A DNA stretch of 64,000 nt from Cochliopodium minus (taxonomy: Eukaryota; Discosea; Himatismenida; Cochliopodiidae). The stretch covers positions 1,853 to 65,852 of the forward strand of contig JAMYWO010000171.1 in the NCBI GenBank assembly GCA_024220525.1, in the 5' to 3' direction. The notes beneath the pieces are model-generated. The model ran no database searches and had not been told where the DNA came from. It was given only the letters and a program-made list of their open reading frames with translations. A program made the position numbers and the translations under genes. Below, one piece after another: positions 24,601 through 35,862 of this stretch; position 1 is the stretch's first letter, and each line of letters begins with the position of its first letter.

Positions 24601-26239
24601 TTCCAGCGCTGACATTTTCTTGGCTTCCATTCCTAAAACCAATCCTGTTTTCAGGGGGATCCAACCATTGATTTTGAGAGGACTTTGGTCATCCACCACT
24701 GAAAAAGCCTGTTTGAAACTCTTAACCATTTTCCCTCAAATTCCCGAGTTGTGTACCAAGTTGATCGACAGTGGACCTAGAATTTTGGCAAACATAATGG
24801 GTCTTTTGCCTCATTTATCTGTAAATATTAACAACAGCGATACTGGACATCAAGTTTATGTTGCTGCGGAAAGATTGTCGAATTACTTCAAAAACTTGTC
24901 GAAATTAAATCTCAACGAAAACGATAGGTTATTGGGAGTTACTTTCCAAAACTTTTTAAACAAGTTATACGAAGATGAAGTTTCTTTTTTGAAAGAACTT
25001 GTTCCCAAACTTCAAAGATCCTTCTTCCCTACTCACTCTTTGTTTGTTTTGAATTTTATTTTCGAGATGTTGGACAAGGGACCTCCAAGATACAACCGCT
25101 TTTGTTTGAATTTTCTATGCCAATGTCTCCAATACGTGGATGTCAGTGAACAAAGATTCTCTTCAAAAATATTGCAGTGGATTTCCACTTTAGAGATGCA
25201 CATCCATAGTGATTTGAGTAATCTCGTTTTGACCTCATTGGAACTTTGCATCAAAAAGAAACAAAGCTCCGAAATAAGCAAGATCAAACTGGAAGATATC
25301 AAAGAGGGTTTCAAAATGCCTGTCAGAGTGAGGGAATTCACCAATCAACCCGAAGAAGGAACCAAAGATGTTTACACTTTTCTTACTGGTATTGCATCAA
25401 AATCTCATAATCCTAAAGCTAGTCAGTTAGATTCTGAAATGATCTTCAAAAACTTTAGTAATGTTTTGGATACTGACAAAAGTTTGTCTTGGGAAGCTTC
25501 CACTATTGTCGAGGAAGAGGATGTGTTTGGAGGATTCAATGTGGGCGGGAATCGTTTTGATGATTTTTTCAACGAGTTGGATGAGGAAATTATCGACCAA
25601 CAATCTCCAAAAAACACTTTAAATAATTCTTCTGAAGAAACTTTGAAGAAAATTTTGCCTTTTATTGATCATCAGACAGATCACTTGGAAGATTACACTT
25701 TGTCTTATGCTTTTGAAGTTCTTGGATCTTCTTTACATACTTACAATTCTGAAATTTCTCAGTTTGTGGAGACTGCAAAAGAAAACATCAATCATAACTT
25801 TGTCAATTACGAACATCAGCTTGACTTTCATTACCTTGATAAGTTTTACAAAGAATTGCACAAAGATTTAGATTATAAAACTTTTTTGAAGCTTCTCAGT
25901 AACATGAATCATGATCCCAGATTAGTTTTGTTGAATGAAATCAGGCAGATTTTGACCAATCTAAACAATCTTAAGATTTCTTTCTATAATTCTCATCAAA
26001 GATTGAATTCACTATTAACCACTATCAAAAACTTTGAAGACAAAAACCTCAATTCAGAGTTTATTATTCAACTTATTTCGTTCCACTCTTCTATCCTTTC
26101 AATTTTCATTTGCGCTGTATCCTTGAGAAATGTTGTCAATAGGGTTAGCACTTCTAATGTTTATGACACAAAGGAGATTTGCTCTGTTATTGAACAACAA
26201 CAAAAAACAAACAAATTACTATTTTCTTTAAAAAATTAA
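18617..26239 (+). CDS. FRY: furry / Tao3 / Mor2-type cell-morphogenesis scaffold
   Basis: Furry proteins are giant HEAT/ARM-like scaffolds that bind and activate NDR/LATS (Trc, Cbk1, Orb6) kinases and organise polarised growth and microtubules. The N-terminal exons contain EFFDCCDKRINRLHEQK, DLIFEKDQEFHKLAKSFGR and VWRKKQKNIEKIK, then LEFKMEVVYTINHILGQM: the cell-morphogenesis N-terminal domain. The large last exon (20939-26239) continues with ALTYLCSSVPYLRGCALKIL, RGHFALILLTELSFEKEA, HCRLLLLNLIHSLV and WAHEALNWAINCPNAQLQVP followed by EIYRALNP, matching the central and C-terminal furry domains. It totals about 2,400 residues in seven or so exons. The splice joins are in phase (EQK|DDIQ, KS|DKVKRG, NE|KIIEY). 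A charged disordered linker (about 23540-23830) separates the middle and C-terminal parts. The family assignment is firm. The exact C-terminus is short compared with animal FRY and closer to fungal Tao3 in length. Confidence 0.9.
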
Positions 26240-26395
26240 ATTATTTTAAAATAAAAAATATATAAAAAAAAAAAAAAATTTTGAAAGATATGATAATTTA
26301 CAAGAATAAATTATTTTTTATTTTTCTTTTTTTTTTCTTTTAAAGTCAATTATAGTTCCCCTTTAGTTTTATTTTATAGCTTATTTTATCGATTT

Positions 26396-29392
26396 TCATT
26401 TTGTTTGAAAAAGAACTGGAATTCCACCTCCTTCTATAAAATCTAACAATTGATTTACTTCACTGATATCTTGATCAAGATCCTCTTGACCTGTGCTAAA
26501 GAAAGCATTAGAGTTTCCATCATCTGCGCCCAAAATATCACAAACCATCAACAATTCTGCTATTGCGTCCATACCTTCAACTGGTTTAAAAGGATCAATC
26601 GGATCTACACTTGGACCAGAAGTTGGTTCCTTTAAAAATATATATATATTACAAAAAAAAAAAATTTTAATTCTAAAAAGTTTTTTTACCATAGAAGGCA
26701 TATCTCCACCAGGAGAAACCATATCTTCGGTAGGAGGAATTATTCCTTCACCAGGCATTTGAAAAGGGAGATCTTCTTTTCCGTCAACAGGCTGAGAAGA
26801 AGGTTCTTCAGAAGAGAAAGATTGAGAGAAAGGGAGACTACTGTTGTTTCCCGAATTGTTTGCATTGCTCTCGTTTCCTTCTACACTGGGAGAAGAAGTA
26901 TCATTTGAAGGACTCGAAGGAGTATCATGGGAAGGAGTAGGTTGGGTTGGGGGTGGTTGTTGAGGTTTAGCAGGTTGTTTTCTGGCGTATTTTTTCTTAC
27001 AAGGGACGCACTGATATGCTTTCTCATCAAAAATGATCACTGTTTTCTTACATTTAGGACATGGTGGCATCTTTTCTGTGGTTGTGGTGGTGGGAGTGTC
27101 ATTAGTTGGAGTAGACTGTGAAGTAGTAGGGGTAGGGGAGACGGAAGTACGATTAGGATCGACCATGACTTGAGTTTGTCTGGAACCACAGGACGCACAA
27201 AAAGTTGCTGCATTTTTGAGAGCACGGTTACACTTGATACAAGTGTTCTTCCCATCTCCCCCTTGAATGGGGACAGAAGGAGTAGGGGTAGGTTGTGTAG
27301 TAGGGGGTGGTTGTTGAGGTTTAGCAGGTTGTTTTCTGGCGTATTTTTTCTTACAAGGGACGCACTGATATGCTGTTTCACTGAAAATACTCACTGTCTT
27401 CTTACATTTAGGACATGGTGGCATAACTTCTGTGGTTGGTGTAGAACTTCCATTGGTAGTGGAGGTGGTAGATGGTTTGGACGGCTCTGTTTTTTGAGAG
27501 GTGGGAGTGGGAGAAGGTTGTTGAGTTAGTGTAGGTTGAGAAGTGGCAGGTTGTTTTCTGGCGTATTTTTTCTTACAAGGGACGCATTGGTATGCCTTCT
27601 CATCAAAAATGGAGACTATTTGTTTGCACTTTGGGCAAGGTGGCATTTTTTCAGTAGTATTTGTGGTGGTAGGTGTTGACTTTGGAGTTTGTACTACTGT
27701 CGAAACTCTTCCTTCAGAATCTACTTTAGAACCACAAGACGGACAAAAAGTAGCATTCAATTTTAAAGAATAACTACACTTTCCACATTGTTTTCTTTCA
27801 CCTGTATCATTTATTGATGAATTTCTAGAAACAGAGGAGTTTGTTCTTGTTGTTCTTGAAGTGGGTGTAGTCGTAGAAGATGAAGTGGAGGGGTTTGTTT
27901 GGGAGGGAGGTGTACTTGTTGGTTGGGAGGAAGGGGTGGAAGTAGTGGCAGGTTGTTTTCTCGCATATTTTTTATTACAAGGAACACATTTGTATGCTTT
28001 TTCATCAAAAATGATCACTACTTTCTTACAACTTGGACAATTTGGCAATTTCTCACCTGTCGAAGGAGTTGTAGATGTACTTGTACTCGTGGGTGAAGAA
28101 GCAGGAGTGTTGGTAGTTCCTCTAGTTCTAGAGATAGAAGAAGTTCTTGTTCTTTCTGTTGAATTGGATGTGGAAGTATTAGAAGAAGTTGTAGGTATTG
28201 TTTTCGTTAAAGTTGATTGTGTCTCTGTTCTTGTTGGAGTGGAAGTATTTGTTGGTTGAGAGGAAGGGCCGGAAGTAGTTGCAGGTTGTTTTCTTGCATA
28301 TTTTTTATTACAAGGAACACATTTGTATGCTTTTTCATCAAAAATGATCACTACTTTCTTACAACTTGGACATGGTGGCAACTTTTCGCCTGTTGACGGA
28401 GTTGTACTAGAAGACGAATTTGAATTTGTTTGAGAAGAGGTAGATGGAGTATTTGTTGCTACAACTTTTCCTTCAGAATCTACTTTAGAACCACAAGACG
28501 GACAAAAAGTAGCATTCAATTTTAAAGAATAACTACACTTTCCACATTGCTTTTTATCACCTGTATCATTTGATGTTGTAGTCCTAGAAACAGAGGAGTT
28601 TGTTCTTGTTGTTCTTGAAGTGGGTGTAGTCGTAGAAGATGAAGTGGAGGGGTTTGTTTGGGAGGGAGGTGTACTTGTTGGTTGAGAGGGAGGGGTGGAA
28701 GTAGTGGCAGGTTGTTTTCTCGCATATTTTTTATTACAAGGAACACATTTGTAAGCTTTTTCATCAAAAATGATCACTACTTTCTTACAACTTGGGCATG
28801 GTGGGAGTTTTTCATTGATTGATGGTGTTATATTAGATGAATTTATATTCGATTGTGGATTTGATGAGATAGTTGTAGTTCTTGATGTGTTTGAGGGATT
28901 GGTTGATGTATTATTGGAAACAGAAGGGGATCTCGAGGATCTTGATACTGTTGTTGTTCTTTTTTCTGTGGAAGATGTGGAAGATGGAGGTGTACTTGTT
29001 GGTTGAGATGGAGATGATGAAGAAGGTTGTTTTCTTGCATATTTTTTATTACAAGGAACACATTGATATGCTTTTTCATCAAATATGGAGACTATTTTCT
29101 TACAACTTGGGCATGGTGGGAGTTTTTCATTGCTTGATGGTGTTGTATTTGATGTATTTGATGATTGTGGAGGTTCATTTTGTTTGGTTCCACATCCCGT
29201 ACAAAAATTTATGTTTCCCTTCAATGGAAGTTTACATTTGATACAATTTTTTGATTCAGTACCACCACTAGTTGTGGATGGAGTGGTTGAACCTGTTACC
29301 TTTCTCGCAAATTCTTTTCCACATTTTTTACATTTCCAAGAATTTGTTTCTGGTGTTAATGGTATTGATTTACAATTTGGGCAATTTGGCAT
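26396..29392 (-). CDS. tandem zinc-ribbon array protein, (A-B-A) x 4, function unknown
   Basis: The chain of about 980 residues carries twelve short zinc-ribbon modules in Ser/Thr/Pro-rich linkers. Type A is C-x2-C-x13-C-x2-C ending YARKQ (for example CPSCKKVVIIFDEKAYKC); type B is C-x2-C-x10-C-x2-C (for example CGKCSYSLKLNATFCPSC). From the N-terminus the order is A B A A B A A B A A B A, four copies of an A-B-A cassette. In the window these span about 29385-29030, 28815-28290, 28055-27550 and 27425-26970. Cassettes 2 and 3 are nearly identical at DNA level, including the linkers, which implies recent tandem duplication. The C-terminal part is acidic and free of Cys (DPFKPVEGMDAIAELLMV, DLDQDISEVNQLLDFIEGG). 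A 60-nt in-frame GT-AG intron at 26630-26689 probably interrupts it. There is no signal peptide or membrane helix. Zinc binding is inferred from spacing. I do not recognise an orthologue. Confidence 0.85.
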   Translation of the reverse strand: MPNCPNCKSIPLTPETNSWKCKKCGKEFARKVTGSTTPSTTSGGTESKNCIKCKLPLKGNINFCTGCGTKQNEPPQSSNTSNTTPSSNEKLPPCPSCKKIVSIFDEKAYQCVPCNKKYARKQPSSSSPSQPTSTPPSSTSSTEKRTTTVSRSSRSPSVSNNTSTNPSNTSRTTTISSNPQSNINSSNITPSINEKLPPCPSCKKVVIIFDEKAYKCVPCNKKYARKQPATTSTPPSQPTSTPPSQTNPSTSSSTTTPTSRTTRTNSSVSRTTTSNDTGDKKQCGKCSYSLKLNATFCPSCGSKVDSEGKVVATNTPSTSSQTNSNSSSSTTPSTGEKLPPCPSCKKVVIIFDEKAYKCVPCNKKYARKQPATTSGPSSQPTNTSTPTRTETQSTLTKTIPTTSSNTSTSNSTERTRTSSISRTRGTTNTPASSPTSTSTSTTPSTGEKLPNCPSCKKVVIIFDEKAYKCVPCNKKYARKQPATTSTPSSQPTSTPPSQTNPSTSSSTTTPTSRTTRTNSSVSRNSSINDTGERKQCGKCSYSLKLNATFCPSCGSKVDSEGRVSTVVQTPKSTPTTTNTTEKMPPCPKCKQIVSIFDEKAYQCVPCKKKYARKQPATSQPTLTQQPSPTPTSQKTEPSKPSTTSTTNGSSTPTTEVMPPCPKCKKTVSIFSETAYQCVPCKKKYARKQPAKPQQPPPTTQPTPTPSVPIQGGDGKNTCIKCNRALKNAATFCASCGSRQTQVMVDPNRTSVSPTPTTSQSTPTNDTPTTTTTEKMPPCPKCKKTVIIFDEKAYQCVPCKKKYARKQPAKPQQPPPTQPTPSHDTPSSPSNDTSSPSVEGNESNANNSGNNSSLPFSQSFSSEEPSSQPVDGKEDLPFQMPGEGIIPPTEDMVSPGGDMPSMVKKLFRIKIFFFCNIYIFLKEPTSGPSVDPIDPFKPVEGMDAIAELLMVCDILGADDGNSNAFFSTGQEDLDQDISEVNQLLDFIEGGGIPVLFQTK

Positions 29393-29711
29393 TAATATAT
29401 TCTTCTATTTAAAAAGATATTTTTTATAAATATTATATTTTTTTATTGTGTATATATTTTTATTTCAAAGTTTGATAGATGATATTGTCAAAATTCTTTC
29501 AATTCTTCAACTATTTTATTTATATCTTCGCTAAAAATACACTCAATTTGGTATGATTCTCTTTAATGAGATTTTTTTTTTTTTATTTTTTTATATTAAT
29601 TTGATTACAAAAAAAGAATACGATACGATGTGTAGGATCTAAAGAAGGAATTTTGAAAATTTAGATTGAAATAATCTAAAATTTAGTTGTAATAAGGCAT
29701 ATTTTTTTATG
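29393..29711. other. AT-rich spacer
   Basis: This is the 5' flank of the zinc-ribbon array gene and the 3' flank of the GNAT gene, with homopolymer T and A runs. I see no coding sequence. Confidence 0.5.
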
Positions 29712-30262
29712 TCAGTTATATATTTTAGAGTAAATCTTGCTTGATTCGAAATATAGATTTGTGAATATGAATCCTATTCTCTCATAAAGTTTTATGGCAA
29801 TAGGATTGTCTGAAAAAAGATTGATTTTGAGATTTCTATTTAATCCAATCATTTGCAAATGATGATTCAACTTGTTTATAAGAAATGAGCCATATCCTTT
29901 TCCTCTATGATCTAATTATAAAAAGAAATGTATGAAGTGATAAAAATATGATTATGGTAATAAACCTCTATTGATATTCACCCCACCTATCCATAAACCT
30001 TTTATTTCCATATTTCTACCTACATCTCTATCATCTTCTAATATACAAGCTATTCCCAATGGTTCTTTTCTATTTTTATCACTTAAAATCAGAACTGAGC
30101 AATCTTTGTTCTTTGATTTCAGATTATTCAGGATGAATTCTTTATATTCAGACCCTCTTCATCATCTATCATATCTTTCATTGATGAAATCCAATCAAAT
30201 ATTCTATTTCTCAAATTCTCCTCAGCATCTTTAAAGTTTAGAAAATCCAATTCATTATCCAT
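29712..30262 (-). pseudogene. GNAT-type N-acetyltransferase with an apparent single-base frameshift
   Basis: The frame opened by MDNELDFLNFKDAEENLR runs to MIDDEEG at about 30155. The coding sense then continues in another frame: SEYKEFILNNLKSKNKDC, LILSDKNRKEPLGIACILED, IKGLWIGGVNIN. After an intron (about 29970-29910) comes R|DHRGKGYGSFLINKLN, the RGxGxG/A acetyl-CoA-binding motif A of GNAT enzymes. It ends with SDNPIAIKLYERIGF, the motif B pattern, and a stop at 29712. The acetyl-CoA-binding core is therefore whole; the substrate is unknown. The frame change lies at a G run (C run on the + strand), where one missing base would account for it, so a sequencing error is as likely as a real lesion. 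If real, the gene is broken or starts elsewhere. It is divergent from the ARM-like gene at 30478. Confidence 0.75.
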
Positions 30263-30477
30263 CCTATCAATCTATTGAATCTGTCTTTATATGTTGAAGT
30301 ATACAATTCCCTTTTCTTTTTTAATATTTCAAAGAAATCAAATTCTCCGAAATAAAGAAAATTATCAACATTCAAAAGAAACTCGATCCATAACAACAAG
30401 TTGTGAAGTATTTGAAAAGATAGAAATAAAACAATCTTAATTTGAGTTTAACTAGTTAAAAATAAATAAAAAAAAAA

Positions 30478-31332
30478 ATGTTGGAAATAAAAAGTGAAGA
30501 AAGAAATGAGGATTTACTCAGTCAAAAAGAAAAGGAACATTTGAGTTGGATTAAAAAGAATATAGAATCAGATAATGAAAATTTACAAACAGTCGCCTTA
30601 GAAATTTTGACCAGGAATTATATCACTCAAGGTAATACAAATAAACAAATTCTTATAGTATATCAATCTAAATATCTATCAAAATAGCAAAATATCATCC
30701 AGAAATATATAGCTTGAATATTGTGGAATCATGTAAGAATTTTTTTAAAGTATAAAAATATAAAGAGGATATTTATATATTTACCCTTTAATTAGTATTG
30801 AATTTGATGGATGTATCCAAAAAGGAAGAAATCCTTGATAAAATTGCATTGAGCATTTCAACCATAATAATCAATAATAAACTTAAAATACAATCATTTC
30901 TGAAAAAGTATTTGGAAAGATTTTGGAAGATATTGCCAAAATATAGAGATAATGTTTCAATGGTAAAAAAAAAAAATTTAATCATTTTTTCAAAAATAAA
31001 AAATTAAAAAAATAAAAAATAAGGTGACATCTTTTTTGCTTGCTATCGGAATTTACACTTTCGAAGATAATGAGAAATATTTTGAATACTTGAAAAATTT
31101 TGGCATAGTGGAAAAAATAAATTTAATAGTAAAATACACAGAAGAGACTATGAATTTGTTGCCCAGTTGTCAAACAAATATTGAGTATGCTCTAAAGGCA
31201 TTGTCTAATTTGATTCATTCCCAACACATCATCTTCCCAAAAGAAAATTATGATTCTATTTATCAGTTGGCAAAAAAGTATCCTCATTATGGAATATCTC
31301 AAAAGATTTTGAAGAAATACCAAAAAAAATAA
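30478..31332 (+). CDS. ARM/HEAT-like helical protein, unrecognised
   Basis: Four exons join in phase: MLEIKSEERNEDLLS to ILTRNYITQ; AKYHPEIYSLNIVES; LLNLMDVSKKEEILDKIA to PKYRDNVSM; and VTSFLLAIGIYTFEDNEKYF to the end YQKK, about 220 residues. It is almost all helix, with repeated Leu/Ile spacing and runs such as NLQTVALEILTRNY and ALKALSNLIHSQH that suggest four or five ARM/HEAT-like hairpins. There is no signal peptide, membrane helix or catalytic motif. I cannot assign a family. Its stop lies only 50 bp from the convergent XPF stop. The introns (55-80 nt) keep the reading frame, which supports a real gene. Confidence 0.7.
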
Positions 31333-31382
31333 AAAAAATAAAAAATAAAAATTATTTAATTTTTTAAAAAAAATTTTCCTAT

Positions 31383-34300
31383 TTATATTTTTTGTTGATA
31401 CTTTGTGTTTGCACAGAAAAATTTGTACAACAATTCTCCATTTTTTTTACCAAGCATGTCTATCATTTCGTATTTGCTCATATTACATAATTCATGAAGA
31501 TTATCAACTTTGTCCATTACAATATGCATGTTGGTTTGATTAATACCAGGAAGTTTTTCCAAAAAGTGTCTAGGAGTCAAATTAAAGTTGTCTTCATCGA
31601 CATCAACACCCATATTTGAGATTTTTTCGAGGTCGGGCTGTTCGTTGTTTTGTTTTAGGTGTTCGAAAAACTCAAAGGTGGTTAACTGATTTCTTGACCA
31701 AAATAATCTTAATTTAGGGAAATGGAGGGAGAGTAAAACCAATTTCGAAGGAATTTGAAAGGGAGTGATGAACTCTCTTATATCAGATTGCTTTTGTAAA
31801 CAAAAACTCGACTTTCCTTCAAACTCTATCAAAAGGACAGGGTGTTCATAATGAGTGCACATGTTTGTGGCTTGCTTGAAAAGTCTTCCATCGTTGAAAG
31901 AAGAAATCAAATCACTGACACTTTTTCTTTCAACACATATCTGAGGTGAAAGAATGTAATCTCCCACTTCGATCACAGAAGCTGCTAATTTATAATCTTT
32001 GGAGAATAAGAAAGCAGGGAGTCTAGAGTTAAATTCTCTGCTATCCACAACGATTTCCCCCTTATTTTTATTCAGCATCTTTTTTTCTAAACCTCCCAAT
32101 CTAGATGATTCTTGAACTTTGTCTTCGTCATCTTCTTCATCTACCACCAAGTTATCTTTTCCATCTCGGGTGCTTTCTGTGACCATATTCTATTAAGGAA
32201 AATTTATATTAATGAATAAAAGAAAAAATGGGTTTTTTCTTTAAAAAAAAAAAAAGATTACTGCTTTTATCTTTATTAGTTCATCAAATGAATTTCTTTC
32301 ATTGATCATTTTTGTTTCCAGAATGTTTTCTTCAATAGAATTTTTGTAGTAAACAAAATAGATACCAAGGTTTTTGATTTTCTTCTCATACTTCCAAAGC
32401 TCAATTTCTCTGACAAATGGAAGGTTGGTGTGATACATTATAATGTAATTTGGTTCAAATTCTTCAAGGATTTGTTTTTCTCTTCCCTTTTCAAAAGGTT
32501 TAACGAAAATGTAAGGACCTTCCAAAACTTCAAAATCCTCAAAGAAAGATTTCCCTTTCTTTTTTGGGATATCTTTGGGTTTTTCTTTTTCTGAGATTTT
32601 TTCGTTTAGAAAAAAACTCTTTTGGACGTCTTGAGAACTTATCTGAGTTAATTGTTCATCATCTTCCTTTTCCACTATTTCAAACTGGCTGTTAGAGTTG
32701 TCATCTTCCAAATCCATATCAATATCTAATTTATCATTAATGGTATTATTGGAATTATTAGTGTTGTTAGTAATGTCGGAACCCTTTTCTTTTGTCTCTG
32801 AATCATTTGAAAGATCTATTTTGATTGAAGGAGTGATGTCTTGTTTTGTTTTTTTCATAAAGTAGGTTCCAATCGAGAAAGGATTTTTTTGGTTCTTTGA
32901 AGACTTGCTCTTTTTGTTGTTACTTTTATTATTTATATTGTTGGTGTTAATTGCCTTATTGTTGTTACCAAAAGAATTTCTTTTAGGTTTTGCATCATTG
33001 AGGAGATCTTCATTGGTTCTCTTTTTGTTCATTTGTCTGATCTTTTCTCTTTTATAAATTCAATAAAATAAATCAAAATAGAGTAAAATTGTTGAATAAA
33101 ATATTACCTTTCCAAGTACTGCTTCCACTTTTTTTCTAACAAAGCTTTCCCACCAATTTCGAGGTATTCCTTCAAATCTTTACAAGTTTTCGCATCTTTC
33201 GCCATTATTAGAATATTCCCACAGCTCCTCCCTTTTGTCTCTGATTTAATTTCGGCCAATATTTGTGCAAGGGAATTCCATTTAGGGTTTTCTTCAAAAG
33301 AAGGAATGACATCAGAGCTGCAAGAGAGAGATTCATCTTGTTTGCTTTCTTTCTTCATTTTTTCAATCTTTTCTTTGTCTTTTTCAGAAGCGAAACTAAT
33401 TCTATTCTTGGAAGTAACAAAAAGGGTGTTGGCTTCTGGCAAAAACATCCAAGCGCTAAAACTACCCACTCTGTATCTCACTGATTCTATATATTCGTTG
33501 TAGGATATGCAGTCTAATTGAAGTAAATCAACACCCATTATTCTAAGTTCGTTCAAGTCTGTCAACAATTGCCTGTTTTTTTGTGAAATTTTGTGCCAAA
33601 TGGGCTCTAACCTCCTTTTCAAGATTTTGTGGTAACTTTTAAGCAGGACATTTTCTTGGTTAAAATCTTGTAGTTCTATCTATTTAAAAAAAAGTTAACA
33701 ACTTTGTAATTTAAAGAGTTTTTTTTTACAGAGTTGGAAGAAGCGATTTCTTTGATACAAATTACTATTATCTTTTTAATACAGTTTTGTATTGTTTCCA
33801 TTTTAGGAGTCATAGAACAACCAACCTCTAATATTTGGGGAGTATTTTTATCCAAATCGGTGATAACCAAAGAGTGAAACCGAGGTACAATCTTCAATTT
33901 GGATAGACACATCCACTTCATTATTCTTTCTGTTTTCCCAAATTCTGAGGTTAGTCCTTGTGGATTATCTGAGAATGCTTTGATGAATCCTTCTTTATTT
34001 AATTTTCTGTACTGTGATATTGTGAACCATGTATTATCATATTCTTGAATCCAATCTGCTGAACATACAATCATTCCACCAATCTAATTATAATTGATTA
34101 TAAGAGTATTTAAATTAATATATCAAAGAATATATGAATTTTTTTTTAACCAAATGTGCAGGTATTTTTGATGTTAATAGATCCACAACTAATACTCTTC
34201 CACTCAAAAACATTACCCCTCCTTTCAAATATAATTTGAATCTAATTTTTCGCATTATCATAAGATTGAAAAGTAAAATATTCCATTTATCAATATATTT

Positions 34301-34550
34301 ACCTTTCATTTGAATTTTCATTTGTTATTATTGTTGGTGGATTTTTATGGCCTGAATTCTTTATTTGATCAACAAAATTTTGTTGATCGCTCTTTTTGCA
34401 ATTCAAAACCAAAATTATCTCTTTTGAATCACAATAGATCCTCAATAAATTTGATAAAATCCTATTTTTCCCCAGTCCATTTGCTATCACTGTCAAACTA
34501 TCTTCATTTATTGTTTCCTCAAGTAATCTCTGAAGATATTTCAAAGACAT
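31383..34550 (-). CDS. ERCC4: XPF / ERCC4 (Rad1) structure-specific endonuclease
   Basis: XPF with ERCC1 cuts 5' of bubble lesions in nucleotide excision repair and in crosslink repair. The N-terminal, inactive SF2-helicase-like part is present: SLTVIANGLGKNRILSNLLR (degenerate Walker A), KGGVMFLSGRVLVVDLLTSK, GGMIVCSADWIQEY, WMCLSKLKIVPRFHS and WKQYLER. A disordered acidic/Asn-rich linker follows (33032-32650). The nuclease at the C-terminus reads GEIVVDSREFNSRLPAFL, VGDYILSPQICVERKSVSDL (the catalytic ERKxxxD) and FKQATNMCTHYEHPVLLIEF, ending in a helix-hairpin-helix region (FLEKLPGINQTNMHIVM). The protein is about 980 residues, near the family norm. The start at 34550 (MSLKYLQRLLEE) has the right context, and the exon joins were checked for phase (NER|FKLYLKGG). 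The catalytic residues are intact. It is divergent from the SLC35-type gene. Confidence 0.95.
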
Positions 34551-34758
34551 TTTTATAATTTCCTATTTTGGGCACAATTATTCATTAAGAAATGTTTATA
34601 TTTGGATCCATATTCCTTACTTGTTTATATAAAAAATATATATGAATAAATATAAAAAACAGATGTAACTTGAATTTTTTTTTTTTTCATTTATTTTAAA
34701 AAAGGGATAATTAAATAATTAAAAATAAAATTGAAGAAAAAGAAGAAAATAATTTTTT

Positions 34759-35862
34759 ATGTATTCAAGCTATTTTTGGTTATCACTATGGTTTTTGCTC
34801 AATATAGCATTAACACTGATGAATAAGGCAGTATTCAAAATATGGAGATTCCCATTCCCAATTACACTGAGCTTGATTCATATGCTATTCACTTCAATAT
34901 TTTCATCGTTATTTTTGGAGTATAAAGATAAATTCTCGGCAAAGGTAGATAGGAATTTCTATATCAAAATCTTCTTGTTCTCTGTGTTATTTTGTGCAAA
35001 TATATTATTTGGAAATTATAGTCTATTTCTTGTACACGTATCATTGGTTCAAATAACAAGGAGCACCATTCCTGGGATCACAATGATACTTTCAATATTC
35101 ATTCTTCACAAGAGATATTCGATCAATTACATACAGGGGATTGTGTTGGTGGTGATCGGAGTAGGGATATCATCCTATGGAGGAACTGAAGTAACCGCTG
35201 TTGGATTGATAATCACTCTTCTTGTATGTTTTTTATCCTCACTCAAAGGTGTAGCCTCATCTGCTCTATTAGGTAAACCATTCTTTTAATAAAATTTTTA
35301 ATTAAAAAAAGAAAAAAAATTAATCCTAAAAATATTGAATATTATAATGATTTATTTTTGTATCAAATGATTTTTTCTTAAACGAAAAAGAGTACAAAAT
35401 TGAACCGATTCAATTTTCTCAAATGATGTCCATTTCAAGCATGTTCCAAATGCTCATCTTTTCTTATTTGTCAGGAGAACTCCACGAAATAATGAGCACT
35501 AGAAAATATCATACTTGGGTTTATGCTCTCATTTTAACAGTGAATGGAACGTTGGCTTTCTTATTGAATTTGGCCAACTTTTCTTTCATCAAACAAAGTT
35601 CTGCTTTGTCTTTAACTGTTGCTGGAAATATGAAACATATTGCTACTATTGCTCTTTCTTTCATTTTCTTTGAATCTCAAGTATCACATCTTGCTCTTAT
35701 AGGTACTTTTGTTGCAATCCTTGGCGCTGTTTTGTATGGAATCACGGAGGTAATTTTTTCTTTTTCTCTTTTGAATTTTCATCTTTTAATTACTTTCATT
35801 TCAAACTTTATTAGTATAAGGAAAAAACAAAGCCTAAAGAAAGTAACAACACTCTCATATAA
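34759..35862 (+). CDS. SLC35/TPT-type nucleotide-sugar or sugar-phosphate transporter
   Basis: The protein of about 330 residues is built of some ten hydrophobic segments. It starts MYSSYFWLSLWFLLNIALTL, followed by NKAVFKIWRFPFPITLS, the K(x)xFxxFxxPxxLT signature of triose-phosphate/nucleotide-sugar transporters of the drug/metabolite superfamily. Later come SLVQITRSTIPGITMILSIF, LVVIGVGISSYGGTEVTAVG, SLKGVASSALLG and, after an intron (35271-35390), ISSMFQMLIFSYLSGELHE and LTVAGNMKHIATIALSFIFF. The last exon encodes YKEKTKPKESNNTLI. Such proteins exchange nucleotide sugars or sugar phosphates across Golgi, ER or plastid membranes. The SLTVAGNxK region is typical of the family, but the substrate cannot be told from sequence by eye. 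Confidence 0.85.

Noticed and set aside
26644-26689. Hydrophobic stretch (KIFFFCNIYIFL) inside the zinc-ribbon protein as a membrane helix
   Set aside because: It coincides with a 60-nt GT-AG intron whose length is a multiple of three, so it is most likely not translated.
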